From NCBI GenBank assembly GCA_947166135.1, contig CAMVDB010000003.1:1-64000 (forward strand): 64,000 nt of DNA. The letters run 5' to 3'. This DNA comes from an uncultured Clostridia bacterium (GTDB lineage: Bacteria; Bacillota; Clostridia; Oscillospirales; Acutalibacteraceae). A model generated the notes under the pieces. That model had not been told where the DNA came from and made no database searches. It worked only from the letters and a program-made list of their open reading frames with translations. Shown here piece after piece: positions 29,479 through 39,110 of this stretch; the first letter of the stretch is position 1; each line of letters opens with the position of its first letter. The translations under genes were made by a program, and so were the position numbers.

Positions 29479-31167
29479 ATGAAGAAGTTTATGACCGCAG
29501 GCGGAATGAAACGCCGCGTACTGATAGTTGATGACGAGATGATCAATCGCGAGCTGCTCGGAGCGATGCTTTCGCAAAGCTACGAGATCTCCTTCGCCGC
29601 CGACGGACAAGAGGCGATGGACGCGCTTATGCAGCCCGACACCGACTATTCGCTGATCCTGCTCGACCTTATGATGCCCGTGATGAACGGCTTCGAGGTG
29701 ATCGAGCGCTGCAGGGCGGATGAAGCGCTGCGACAGATCCCGATCATCGTAATGACGTCCGAGAAATCCGCCGAGGTGCGTAGTATTCGCATGGGCGCGG
29801 CGGACTTCATCACCAAGCCCTACGATATGCCCGAGGTCATCCTCGCGCGCTGCGAGAGGATCATCGAGCTGAGCGAGGGCGAGAGCATCATCCGCTCGAC
29901 CGAACGTGATAAGGTCTCGGGATTATATACGCGCGGATATTTCTTCGCTTATTTAAAGCAGATGCTCCCGCGGCTCGATACGCAGGCGGACGCCATCGTG
30001 ATGAATATCGATCGCTTCCACCTGATCAATGAGCTGTTCGGCAGGGAAGAGGGCGACCGCGTCCTCTCGTACTGCGGAGAGCTGATCTCGGAGATGCTTT
30101 CTTCAACGCGCGGGATCGCCTGCCGCAGTGAGAGCGATACCTTCTTCATCTTTTGTGAGAGGCAGGAGGATTATGAGCATACGGCGGAGCAGATGCAGGA
30201 GAAGCTCGCCGAGTTCGCCCGTTCGCGCAGCCTGCGCCTGAGAGCGGGCGTATACTCCTGTGAGATGGGCTCGGATGAGCCCGAGGCGTGGTTCAGCCGA
30301 GCGAAATCCGCCTGCGACCGTATTCGCGGACAATACGGTTCTCTCACGACCCGCTACAATAACGAGCTGTATGAACGCACGGTCTTTCATGAGCGGCTGA
30401 TCGGCGATATACAGGACGCGATCGACGGGCGTCAGTTCGTTGTCTATTATCAGCCGAAATACCGTATACAGGGCGACCGCCCCGTGCTCTCGAGCGCCGA
30501 GGCGCTGATCCGCTGGATCCACCCCGAGCTGGGCTTCATCAGCCCGGGCGAGTTCATTCCGCTGTTCGAGCAGAACGGTCTGATCCGCCGCGTGGATCAC
30601 TATGTCTGGCGTGAGGCCGCGGCACAGATCGGGAGGTGGCGCGACCGCTTCGGCAGGATCATCCCTGTCTCGGTGAACGTCTCGCGCGTCGATATCTTTG
30701 ACCCCGAGCTCGAGAACAAGCTGTGCGCGATATTGGACGAGTTTAAGCTTTCTCCCGACGATATGATGCTGGAGATCACGGAGTCGGCGTATGCCGATAA
30801 CGGCGACCGCCTGATCGAGGTGGTCAACAGCCTGCGTAACCGGGGCTTCAAGATCGAGATGGACGACTTCGGCTCGGGCTATTCTTCGCTGAACATGCTG
30901 ACCGAGATCCCGATCGACGTGCTCAAGCTCGATATGAAGTTCATCCGCCGCATGCTGATCGACGACAAGAGTCTGCGCCTGGTGGAGCTGGTGATGGATA
31001 TCGCGGGATATCTGGAGGTTCCCGTCGTAGCCGAGGGCGTCGAGGAGGAAAAACAGCTCAATACGCTCAGAAATATGGGCTGCGATCTCGTGCAGGGTTA
31101 TTATTTCTCGCCCCCGCTGCCTGCACAGCGATTTGAAGAATTGATCAAAAAGGAATGTGAGTGCTGA
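29479..31167 (+). CDS. Response regulator: REC / degenerate GGDEF / EAL
   Basis: VLIVDDEMINRELL, ILLDLMMPVMNG; SESDTF at the GGDEF position; AEALIRW, DDFGSGYSSLN, VAEGVEEE. Confidence 0.88.
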   Translation: MKKFMTAGGMKRRVLIVDDEMINRELLGAMLSQSYEISFAADGQEAMDALMQPDTDYSLILLDLMMPVMNGFEVIERCRADEALRQIPIIVMTSEKSAEVRSIRMGAADFITKPYDMPEVILARCERIIELSEGESIIRSTERDKVSGLYTRGYFFAYLKQMLPRLDTQADAIVMNIDRFHLINELFGREEGDRVLSYCGELISEMLSSTRGIACRSESDTFFIFCERQEDYEHTAEQMQEKLAEFARSRSLRLRAGVYSCEMGSDEPEAWFSRAKSACDRIRGQYGSLTTRYNNELYERTVFHERLIGDIQDAIDGRQFVVYYQPKYRIQGDRPVLSSAEALIRWIHPELGFISPGEFIPLFEQNGLIRRVDHYVWREAAAQIGRWRDRFGRIIPVSVNVSRVDIFDPELENKLCAILDEFKLSPDDMMLEITESAYADNGDRLIEVVNSLRNRGFKIEMDDFGSGYSSLNMLTEIPIDVLKLDMKFIRRMLIDDKSLRLVELVMDIAGYLEVPVVAEGVEEEKQLNTLRNMGCDLVQGYYFSPPLPAQRFEELIKKECEC

Positions 31168-31184
31168 TCGATCGGAGGTAGATC

Positions 31185-33308
31185 ATGTCATCTGACCTGA
31201 AAGCAAAATCATCATGGAAGACCGGCTTATCGCTTATCGGTATCATCGTTGTCGGTATCATCCTGAATATCCTCGGTACCCGTGTGAACGCCCTGCTGGG
31301 GCTGCCGCTGTATATCGATGATATCGGTACGATCCTGTCGGCGCTGCTGGGCGGATACATCCCGTGTATCACGGTCGGCTTCTTTACGAATATCATCATC
31401 GGTCTGACCGATTCCTATACGATGTATTACTGCATCATCAGCGTACTGATCGCCGGTGTAGCGGTTTTATTTGCCGAGAAGATGCGCCGTCTCAAGATCC
31501 ATTCGATCCTGCTGGCGATCCTGAGCTTTGCGTTCTTAGGCGGCATCGTGGGCGGACTTCTGACTTGGCTGATCAACGGACTGAGCTTCGGCGAGGGATA
31601 CGCCGTCGATCTGGCGGCGAAAATCAATCGGGCGGTACCGCTGGGGTATTTTGTCTCGAACCTTCTCTCGAACTTCCTGATCGACCTCGTCGACAAGGGA
31701 CTTGTTACGGTGATCGCGGTGATCATCTATAAGCTGCTCCCGCTGAAGCTGCTCAACTTCGTACACACCCGAAGCTGGTATTTTATTACCGCGTTCGAAA
31801 ATCCAACCGTACATAACCGCAAGAAGATCTCGCTGCGTATCAAGGCGACGCTCTTGGTAGGACTGTCGATCACGCTGGTCGCCTCGGCTGCGATCGGCGT
31901 CAGCGTTTTGCAGTACCATAATTCCACCGTCAAGGAATATGAGGAAAGCGGCCGCTATGCCGCGAACGTGATCGCCGAGAAGCTCGACGCCGACCGTATC
32001 GGCGAATATTTGGAGAAAGGCGCCGCGGCGGAGGGCTATACCGATACCGAGGAGCTTATCTCTACGGTGATCAAGCTTTCACCCGATATCAAATATGCGT
32101 ATGTCTATCGCGTTGAACAGGACGGCACGCATGTTGTCTTTGATATCGATACCGCCGACGTCGAGGCGGACAATCCCGGCGAAGTTATCAAATATGATTC
32201 TTCTATAGAAAAATATAAAGATCTTTTCATCGCGGGCAAGGAGATCCCCACCGATATTACGGATGACGAGTACGGCTGGCTTCTGTCGGTTTATGAGCCT
32301 GTCACCGACAGCACGGGCAAGGTGCAGTGCTATATCGGCATCGATATGGAGATGAAACGCCTGCGTTCCGAGGAATTCGAGTTTTTGGCGAAGATCATCT
32401 CGCTGTTCCTCGGCTTTTTGATCCTGATCCGTACCTACGCGGTATGGATGACGGAGCGCCATATCATCAAGCCGATCAACTCGATCGCCCATGTATCGCG
32501 CCATTCGGGCTACGATACGCCCGAGGCGAGAGAGAAGTGGATCCGTATGCTCGATCTGCTGGATATCCGTACCGGCGACGAGATCGAGATCCTTTACGAG
32601 GATTATAAGCGAGCGGCGCAAAATACGGTACGCTACATCGAGGAGATCCAGCGCAAGAGCGAACAGCTCACGAAGCTGCAGAACGGACTGATCATGGTGC
32701 TTGCCGATATGGTCGAGAGCCGCGATCAGTGTACGGGCGATCATGTATTCAAGACTGCCGCCTATACCGAGATCATCCTCCGTCAGATGCAGAAGGAAGG
32801 CGTCTATGCCGATCAGCTCAGTGAAGAGTATATCACCGAGGTCGTCAACTCCGCGCCGCTTCACGACGTCGGCAAGATCACCGTCTCCGACGTGATCCTC
32901 AACAAGCCCGGCAGACTCACCGACGAGGAGTTTTGCGTCATGCAGAGCCATACCACCGAGGGCGGCAAGATCATCGACAAGGCGATCACGCTCGTCGACG
33001 AGGATTCGGGTTACCTGAACGAGGCGAAGAACCTCGCGCTGTATCATCACGAGAAGTGGAACGGTAAGGGCTATCCCACCGGACTCAGCGGCGAGGATAT
33101 CCCGCTGTCGGCGCGTGTGATGGCGGTCGCGGATGTGTTTGACGCACTGGTGTCCCGCCGCAGCTACAAGGAGCCGTTCCCGATCGAGAAGGCGTTCGAC
33201 ATCATTCGCAAGGACGCGGGTACGCATTTTGACCCGTATGTCGCTCGGGCGTTCCTTGACGCTGAGGAAGAAGTCAGACGGGTCGCAAAGCTCAATATGG
33301 AGCCGTGA
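31185..33308 (+). CDS. HD-GYP phosphodiesterase with N-terminal multi-TM (ECF S-component-like) region
   Basis: Multiple TM segments; HDVGKITVSDVILNKPG, HHEKWNGKGYPTGLSGEDIP. Confidence 0.85.
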   Translation: MSSDLKAKSSWKTGLSLIGIIVVGIILNILGTRVNALLGLPLYIDDIGTILSALLGGYIPCITVGFFTNIIIGLTDSYTMYYCIISVLIAGVAVLFAEKMRRLKIHSILLAILSFAFLGGIVGGLLTWLINGLSFGEGYAVDLAAKINRAVPLGYFVSNLLSNFLIDLVDKGLVTVIAVIIYKLLPLKLLNFVHTRSWYFITAFENPTVHNRKKISLRIKATLLVGLSITLVASAAIGVSVLQYHNSTVKEYEESGRYAANVIAEKLDADRIGEYLEKGAAAEGYTDTEELISTVIKLSPDIKYAYVYRVEQDGTHVVFDIDTADVEADNPGEVIKYDSSIEKYKDLFIAGKEIPTDITDDEYGWLLSVYEPVTDSTGKVQCYIGIDMEMKRLRSEEFEFLAKIISLFLGFLILIRTYAVWMTERHIIKPINSIAHVSRHSGYDTPEAREKWIRMLDLLDIRTGDEIEILYEDYKRAAQNTVRYIEEIQRKSEQLTKLQNGLIMVLADMVESRDQCTGDHVFKTAAYTEIILRQMQKEGVYADQLSEEYITEVVNSAPLHDVGKITVSDVILNKPGRLTDEEFCVMQSHTTEGGKIIDKAITLVDEDSGYLNEAKNLALYHHEKWNGKGYPTGLSGEDIPLSARVMAVADVFDALVSRRSYKEPFPIEKAFDIIRKDAGTHFDPYVARAFLDAEEEVRRVAKLNMEP

Positions 33309-33476
33309 TCCCTTCTTGTCGGAGCGACCTAAGTCATATTTGGTGAATATGACCATTGATTTTTCCCTAAAATATCGTTAAAATGCCTTATGGTAAGTTT
33401 AATGACGGTTTTTACGGATGATAATGCCACTGAGTTTTGAAAAAGACTTCCATCTTACCTTACAGAAGGTGATAAT

Positions 33477-34586
33477 ATGAATAAGTTCTCAGCATGGATC
33501 AAACCATTGCTTTTTCCGAATGTTGACAAGAAAACCGCATTAGAGATAGATACCATGAACACGCGGAATATCCACTATGTTTCGCTGGTCGTCGGGATCG
33601 TCCAGCTGATCTCGCTGATCGTCTTTGGCTTCATCAATTTCGGCAGCGCTGTGGACGATTCGGTGATCTGCGCTGTCCTCAGAGTCGGCTCGAGCGTCAT
33701 CCTGTGCGTGTTGGGCTTCGTGATTTCCGGCGTTCTGTTGAAGAAACCGGATACCGTGAAGAACCATCCGCTGGGCGTCAGGCTGTTCATCGGCGGGTTC
33801 ATCATCCTGATGATGATCTGGAGCATTTTTGTTGCTGTATACAACTACGCGAATTATCAGCAGATGCTCACCTTTTATACCGTTGAGCTGATGGCGGTGC
33901 TGTTCGTCAAGCTCAAGCCCGCCTTTACCACGACGATCATCACGAGCTCCTATATTGCGACTTTCCTGATCCTCCACTTCGGCGTCCGACAGGGCGGGAT
34001 CAATCTGTATAACTTCATGATGCTCGCGATCCTCTCGGTCGCGGGCGCGGTGCTGAACTACCGCCTGACCGCGAATTATATCGCCGAGAAGAACAAGGCG
34101 AGCATCCTGAACGAATCGCTCGAGATCATCGCGAACCATGACAGCATCACCCGACTCCAGAACCGCTACGCGCTGAACCAGCATTTTGTCGATTTCGTTG
34201 ATCGTGATATCTGCATCGCGATGGGGGACATCAACAGCTTCAAGGCGGTCAACGATACCTACGGTCATCGTGTGGGCGACGACGTGCTCAAGCTGTTCTC
34301 CGACATCCTGCTCGAGTTCTTCCCCGCCAAGAACGTCTTCCGTTACGGCGGCGATGAATTCCTGATCATCGCGGAATCCGACTCGCTCGACGACTTCAGG
34401 AAACGATTCGATCAGGTCAATGAGCGTTTCTCTTCGATACGTATCGCGGGGGTTGAGACCCGGCTGGGCTGCAGCTTCGGCTGTATCAAGTTCCATCCCA
34501 TGAGTCCCGCGGAGTTCTTTGACGGACTCACCTCGGCGGATAAGATCCTTTATGAAGAGAAGAAACGACTCAGCATCAAACGATAG
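33477..34586 (+). CDS. Membrane diguanylate cyclase
   Basis: Multi-TM N-terminus; RYGGDEFLII. Confidence 0.87.
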   Translation: MNKFSAWIKPLLFPNVDKKTALEIDTMNTRNIHYVSLVVGIVQLISLIVFGFINFGSAVDDSVICAVLRVGSSVILCVLGFVISGVLLKKPDTVKNHPLGVRLFIGGFIILMMIWSIFVAVYNYANYQQMLTFYTVELMAVLFVKLKPAFTTTIITSSYIATFLILHFGVRQGGINLYNFMMLAILSVAGAVLNYRLTANYIAEKNKASILNESLEIIANHDSITRLQNRYALNQHFVDFVDRDICIAMGDINSFKAVNDTYGHRVGDDVLKLFSDILLEFFPAKNVFRYGGDEFLIIAESDSLDDFRKRFDQVNERFSSIRIAGVETRLGCSFGCIKFHPMSPAEFFDGLTSADKILYEEKKRLSIKR

Positions 34587-34648
34587 GCAAAGAAAAGCAC
34601 ATTCGGCAGTGCGGCCGGATGTGCTTTGTTGTTATACGGATATTTGTA

Positions 34649-35731
34649 TCATGCGTTCAGCGCCGTACTGACGGTGCAATTCTTTCCCTCGTCCTTAGCG
34701 AGGTACAGGTTCTTGTCCACCTGACGGATGAGCGCGTTGATCTCGCTCGCGCCGCCGTTTTCAGCCGTGACAAGACCTACGGAGACGGTGGTGGTCAGCT
34801 GTTCGCCGTCAAAGTCGAACTGCAGCGCTCGTACCGCGTCAACGATCCGCTTGCATACCTTCTCGGCGTCGATATCGGTATGGAACAGGATCAGGAATTC
34901 GTCGCCGCCCCAGCGGCACAGATCGCCGCTGTTGTTCAGCGTGGTAAGGATCGCTTGTCCGATGTCCCGGATTACGATATCGCCGTTCGGATGACCGAAG
35001 TTATCGTTGATGTATTTGAAGTTATCGATATCGAGGATCGCGATCGCGGCGGGCTTGATCGGATACTTCTCGGGATGATCGAGGATCGACTGCAGCCAGA
35101 AACGGTTGTACAGTCCCGTCAGCACGTCATGGTAGCAGAGGTACTCGTATTTTTCACGCGATTCCTTCAGCGCCTGATTCGCTGCGTCGCGCATCCTCTC
35201 CAGCAGCAGCGCTACGACGAAGAACGCGAAATACAATATCGGGAAGCGCATCATGAACGTCGGGGAGTACCGGTACTGCAGCAGGCTCTGACCGAACGGG
35301 ATCCAGAAGAAGAAGGCGAGGATCAGGAACATGAACAGTGAGAACAGCGTACCGTTCCGCAAGCCGAACATCAGCAGTCCGAAGCACGGCAGCATCGCCG
35401 TCCACAGCACGCTGAAGCCGTCGGGGATACCCGAGATGATAAAGTAGATGAACAGCACCGAGACCTCTGTAGAGAAGAGGATGATCGCGACGGTCGCCGC
35501 CTTGCCTCTTTTACGGAGCAGGAGCAGGTCGATGCCGCACAGCACTGCGAAGCCCAGCGTCACCCAGGTGAAAGCTCCTTTATGGGTGAAGAAATTGACG
35601 ACGGACATCAGCAGCGAGGTGAGCCCGAGCATGACGAAGATGCATGCGTCCCGGTACAGCTTCCAGCCGGGCTCATCTGCGACCAGTTCGTTTTTCTTCT
35701 TCAAATATTTTTCTATTGATAACAGCTTCAT
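34649..35731 (-). CDS. Membrane diguanylate cyclase
   Basis: Multi-TM N-terminus; RWGGDEFLILF. Confidence 0.87.
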   Translation of the reverse strand: MKLLSIEKYLKKKNELVADEPGWKLYRDACIFVMLGLTSLLMSVVNFFTHKGAFTWVTLGFAVLCGIDLLLLRKRGKAATVAIILFSTEVSVLFIYFIISGIPDGFSVLWTAMLPCFGLLMFGLRNGTLFSLFMFLILAFFFWIPFGQSLLQYRYSPTFMMRFPILYFAFFVVALLLERMRDAANQALKESREKYEYLCYHDVLTGLYNRFWLQSILDHPEKYPIKPAAIAILDIDNFKYINDNFGHPNGDIVIRDIGQAILTTLNNSGDLCRWGGDEFLILFHTDIDAEKVCKRIVDAVRALQFDFDGEQLTTTVSVGLVTAENGGASEINALIRQVDKNLYLAKDEGKNCTVSTALNA

Positions 35732-36114
35732 ATCATCACCCTCTCCGGATTATGCATAGGGTTTGGGACGTCCCGCAGAGAAGATGAGTTGGATTGCAGG
35801 CCGAAAGCCAGCGTTTGGATGTGTTCCTATTTTATCACATATTTTGAAATATCAACATTGATAGAATAACTAAAAATTATTCGGCTTTTTGTGCGTTTTG
35901 CTGTTTTGATGACCGAATGTTTCAAAATCACGCAGAATTCTTGAATTTATGCACCGTTTATGGTATTGTTAACAGGATAAAAGCGCGGACTGTTCACAGA
36001 AACAGGATACATGGATGCGATGTCTGAACGATCAAGTATGACCGACCGGCTGCACATGTGCAGTCGGCTTTGCTGTTGTATAGGGTCGTTCTTAAACATA
36101 AGGTAGGGGAGAAT

Positions 36115-38010
36115 ATGGGTTCATTTACACAAACGGACAGTTTCCTGTTCCATCAGGGAACGAGTTACGAAGTATATAAGAAGATGGGCGCTCATACCGC
36201 CGCCGAGAACGGCGTCAGCGGTACGCGCTTCACTGTATGGGCGCCTCATGCACAGGCAGTGAGCGTTGTCATCGAGACGGGTGACAGGGCAGGGGAGTAT
36301 CCCATGGAGTTTACTGCCGACGGTATCCTGGAGGCGTTTGTCCCCGGGGTCGGGAGCGGCGATATCTACCGCTACGCCGTCACCGGTCCCGACGGAGAGA
36401 AGCGCCTAAAGAGCGATCCCTACTCCTTCCGCTATCAGCTCCGTCCCGATAACGGCTCGGTCGTTTGTCCGCTCCGCGGTTATAAGTGGAACGACGACGA
36501 GTATATGGCACAGGTCGATAACAAGGCGGTCATCGAACGCCCCATGGCGATCTATGAGGTACACCTCGGTTCATGGAAGAAAGCGTATAAGGGTGAGGAT
36601 GATCCCGACGGCTTTTTGAACTACCGCGAGCTGGGCGATCAGCTGGCGGATTACCTCAGCTACATGGGTTATACCCACGTCGAGCTGATGGGTATCTGTG
36701 AATATCCCTTCGATCCCTCTTGGGGCTATCAGGTGACCGGTTACTTTGCTCCTACCTCGCGCTACGGTACGCCCAACGACCTGCGTTATCTGGTCGACCG
36801 CCTGCACCGCAGCGGGATCGCGGTCATCCTCGACTGGGTTCCCGCGCATTTTCCGAAGGACGATTTTGCGCTGGGGCGCTTTGACGGCACGCCGCTGTAT
36901 GAGTCAGCTGATCCGCTGAGAGCGGAGTTCCCGATCTGGGGCACCTACGCCTTTGATCACGGCAAGCCCGAGGTGCGTTCCTTCCTGATCTCCAGCGCTT
37001 TCTACTGGATCAACGAGTTCCATATCGACGCGTTGCGCGTTGACGCGGTCGCCGCGATGCAGTACGCCGATTTCAGCCGTACCGAGTGGCGCCCGAACAT
37101 CCACGGCGGTCATATCAACCTCGAGAGCACCGACTTCTTAAAGCAGCTCAACAGCGAGCTGACCCAGCGGACGAGGGGCTACCTGATGGCTGAGGATTCC
37201 TCCATCGAGCAGGGCATCACCAACGATATCCACATCGGCGGTCTGGGCTTCACCCTCAAGTGGAACATGGGCTGGATGTATGATACGCTGAAATATCTCT
37301 CATACGACTTTTACGAGCGCCGTTACCATCACGGCGAGCTGACCCATATCCCCGACTATGCCTATACGGAGAATTTTATCTTAGTCCTGTCGCATGACGA
37401 GGTCAACGTCGGCAAGGGCTCGATCCTCGACAGGCTCTGCGGCAGCTATGAGGACCGTATCAATTCCGTCAAGGCGCTGTACGCCTTCCAGTTCACCTTC
37501 CCGGGTAAGAAGCTGCTGTTTATGGGGCTTGATTTCGCGCAGGACAGCGAGTGGGATTTCAGTAGATCGCTTGACTGGCACCTTACCGAGGATCCCGCCC
37601 ACCGCAACGTGATGCTGACGGTCAAAAATCTGCTGTCGGTCTACAGGGAGATCCCCGTTCTGCACCACGACTCCAAGGACAGCGCGACCTTCGAATGGGT
37701 GACGAAGAACTTCGCCGACGCCAACGTGATCGCCTACATTCGCAAGAATCCGTGGAACTACAGCGGCGCCGTGCTGGTGATCTGCAACTTCTCTCCGTGG
37801 CATCACAACGGCTACGCCTGCGGCGTTCCGATCGACGGCGATTATACGCGCGTATTCAGCACCTATGATACCGTTCCCGGACAGGGCGGTCCCGAGGAGC
37901 TCGGCGGTTATCCCGTGATGCACAGTGAGAACAATTGGTGCGACGGTAAGCCCTTCCGTCTGAGCTACGGTCTGAGACCGTTCGAGGTCGTTATCATCAA
38001 GCTGCCCTGA
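36115..38010 (+). CDS. glgB: 1,4-alpha-glucan branching enzyme (GH13)
   Basis: GTRFTVWAPHAQAVSVV, DWVPAHFPKDDFAL, DALRVDAVAAM, LVLSHDEV; SD aggtaggggag before the ATG at 36115. Confidence 0.9.
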   Translation: MGSFTQTDSFLFHQGTSYEVYKKMGAHTAAENGVSGTRFTVWAPHAQAVSVVIETGDRAGEYPMEFTADGILEAFVPGVGSGDIYRYAVTGPDGEKRLKSDPYSFRYQLRPDNGSVVCPLRGYKWNDDEYMAQVDNKAVIERPMAIYEVHLGSWKKAYKGEDDPDGFLNYRELGDQLADYLSYMGYTHVELMGICEYPFDPSWGYQVTGYFAPTSRYGTPNDLRYLVDRLHRSGIAVILDWVPAHFPKDDFALGRFDGTPLYESADPLRAEFPIWGTYAFDHGKPEVRSFLISSAFYWINEFHIDALRVDAVAAMQYADFSRTEWRPNIHGGHINLESTDFLKQLNSELTQRTRGYLMAEDSSIEQGITNDIHIGGLGFTLKWNMGWMYDTLKYLSYDFYERRYHHGELTHIPDYAYTENFILVLSHDEVNVGKGSILDRLCGSYEDRINSVKALYAFQFTFPGKKLLFMGLDFAQDSEWDFSRSLDWHLTEDPAHRNVMLTVKNLLSVYREIPVLHHDSKDSATFEWVTKNFADANVIAYIRKNPWNYSGAVLVICNFSPWHHNGYACGVPIDGDYTRVFSTYDTVPGQGGPEELGGYPVMHSENNWCDGKPFRLSYGLRPFEVVIIKLP

Positions 38011-38081
38011 CAGCTTTGTACTATATGAAATGAAAACACCGACTGCTGTATGAAGCGGTCGGTGTTTGTGTATGTCGATAT

Positions 38082-38513
38082 TCAGTGCTTCGGCGGTGTA
38101 TACTCTGCCTTGCCGAAGGCGATGATCGGCGTAAAGATCTCGGGGAAGAAGCACATGCCGATCTTGAAGGCTGTCTTTTTACCGAAGCAGTTGCACAGGC
38201 GGTTGACGTGGATCACCTCCGAGATGATCGTGAAAAGTCCGGTCACGAGATCCAGCGTCAGATTGACCGTTTCGGGTAAGGCGGGTACCAGCTCCACTAC
38301 GAGCTCCGCGATCCAGAAGATGACCTCCAGGATGAACCAGATATGCGCCATGCCGACGATATGGTGCGACAAAAAGAGATTGTAGAAGGGGATCAGTGCC
38401 TTCCAGCCCTTTTCTCCCGCTTTCTCGAGGATCTTCCACTCCGATATAATCAGAATGACATAAATGACAGCAACGGCGATCAACAGGATCGTCATGCCTA
38501 TGGTATTATCCAT
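38082..38513 (-). CDS. Small multi-TM membrane protein (DUF5684-like)
   Basis: EWKILEKAGEKGWKALIPFYNLFL. Confidence 0.65.
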   Translation of the reverse strand: MDNTIGMTILLIAVAVIYVILIISEWKILEKAGEKGWKALIPFYNLFLSHHIVGMAHIWFILEVIFWIAELVVELVPALPETVNLTLDLVTGLFTIISEVIHVNRLCNCFGKKTAFKIGMCFFPEIFTPIIAFGKAEYTPPKH

Positions 38514-38627
38514 ATTATCCGCCTCCGTTCTGCTGTCAGTCTATCATAATTCGCGCGTTTTTTCAACACTTTACGGTGAAAGTGCTCTGAAAATCTCATT
38601 ACGAAGACAGAGCCGCGAATCGTTCGT

Positions 38628-39110
38628 TCAGTCTGAGACCGTTTCCGCGTGAGTATCGGAGAGCGTGATCCGGATGATCCGCTCGATCATGATATCGACG
38701 GTCGGGATCCGCCTGTCGTCGATATCGTCCGAGCCGTAGAAGATCAGCTTCTTTCCGACAGGATCGATCTTTTTTATGATACCGTTAAAGGGCTCGTAGC
38801 TGCCGCCCTGCTTGTATTGATCGGGAATGAAGTAGGTGAGCGATACGGCGGGATGGGCGCCGCTCTCCGTCAGGCGATGGATCTCGGCGATCACGCCGTT
38901 GATGAGCTCGATCTCGCTGTCCGAAAGCTCGATCTCGCTGTCCGTCAACCGCGCCGTCTCGACCATCATATCGTCATAGCCCGACAGCGCCGCGAAGGGC
39001 GCGAACTGCGCCGCGCGGTCGTAGAGCGACATGTGCGGTCGGGTCTCGCTTTGGTGATGCGGCAGGTCGATGATGTCGGCGTATACCGCTCTTGCGTCTT
39101 GCTTTTCCAT
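38628..39110 (-). CDS. YolD-like protein
   Basis: DLPHHQSETRPHMSLYDRAAQFAPFAALSGYDDM; paired with downstream Y-family polymerase. Confidence 0.8.
   Translation of the reverse strand: MEKQDARAVYADIIDLPHHQSETRPHMSLYDRAAQFAPFAALSGYDDMMVETARLTDSEIELSDSEIELINGVIAEIHRLTESGAHPAVSLTYFIPDQYKQGGSYEPFNGIIKKIDPVGKKLIFYGSDDIDDRRIPTVDIMIERIIRITLSDTHAETVSD

Noticed and set aside
29479-31167. Active diguanylate cyclase in the REC-GGDEF-EAL protein
   Set aside because: The GGDEF site reads SESDTF, so cyclase activity is unlikely; only the EAL part looks intact.
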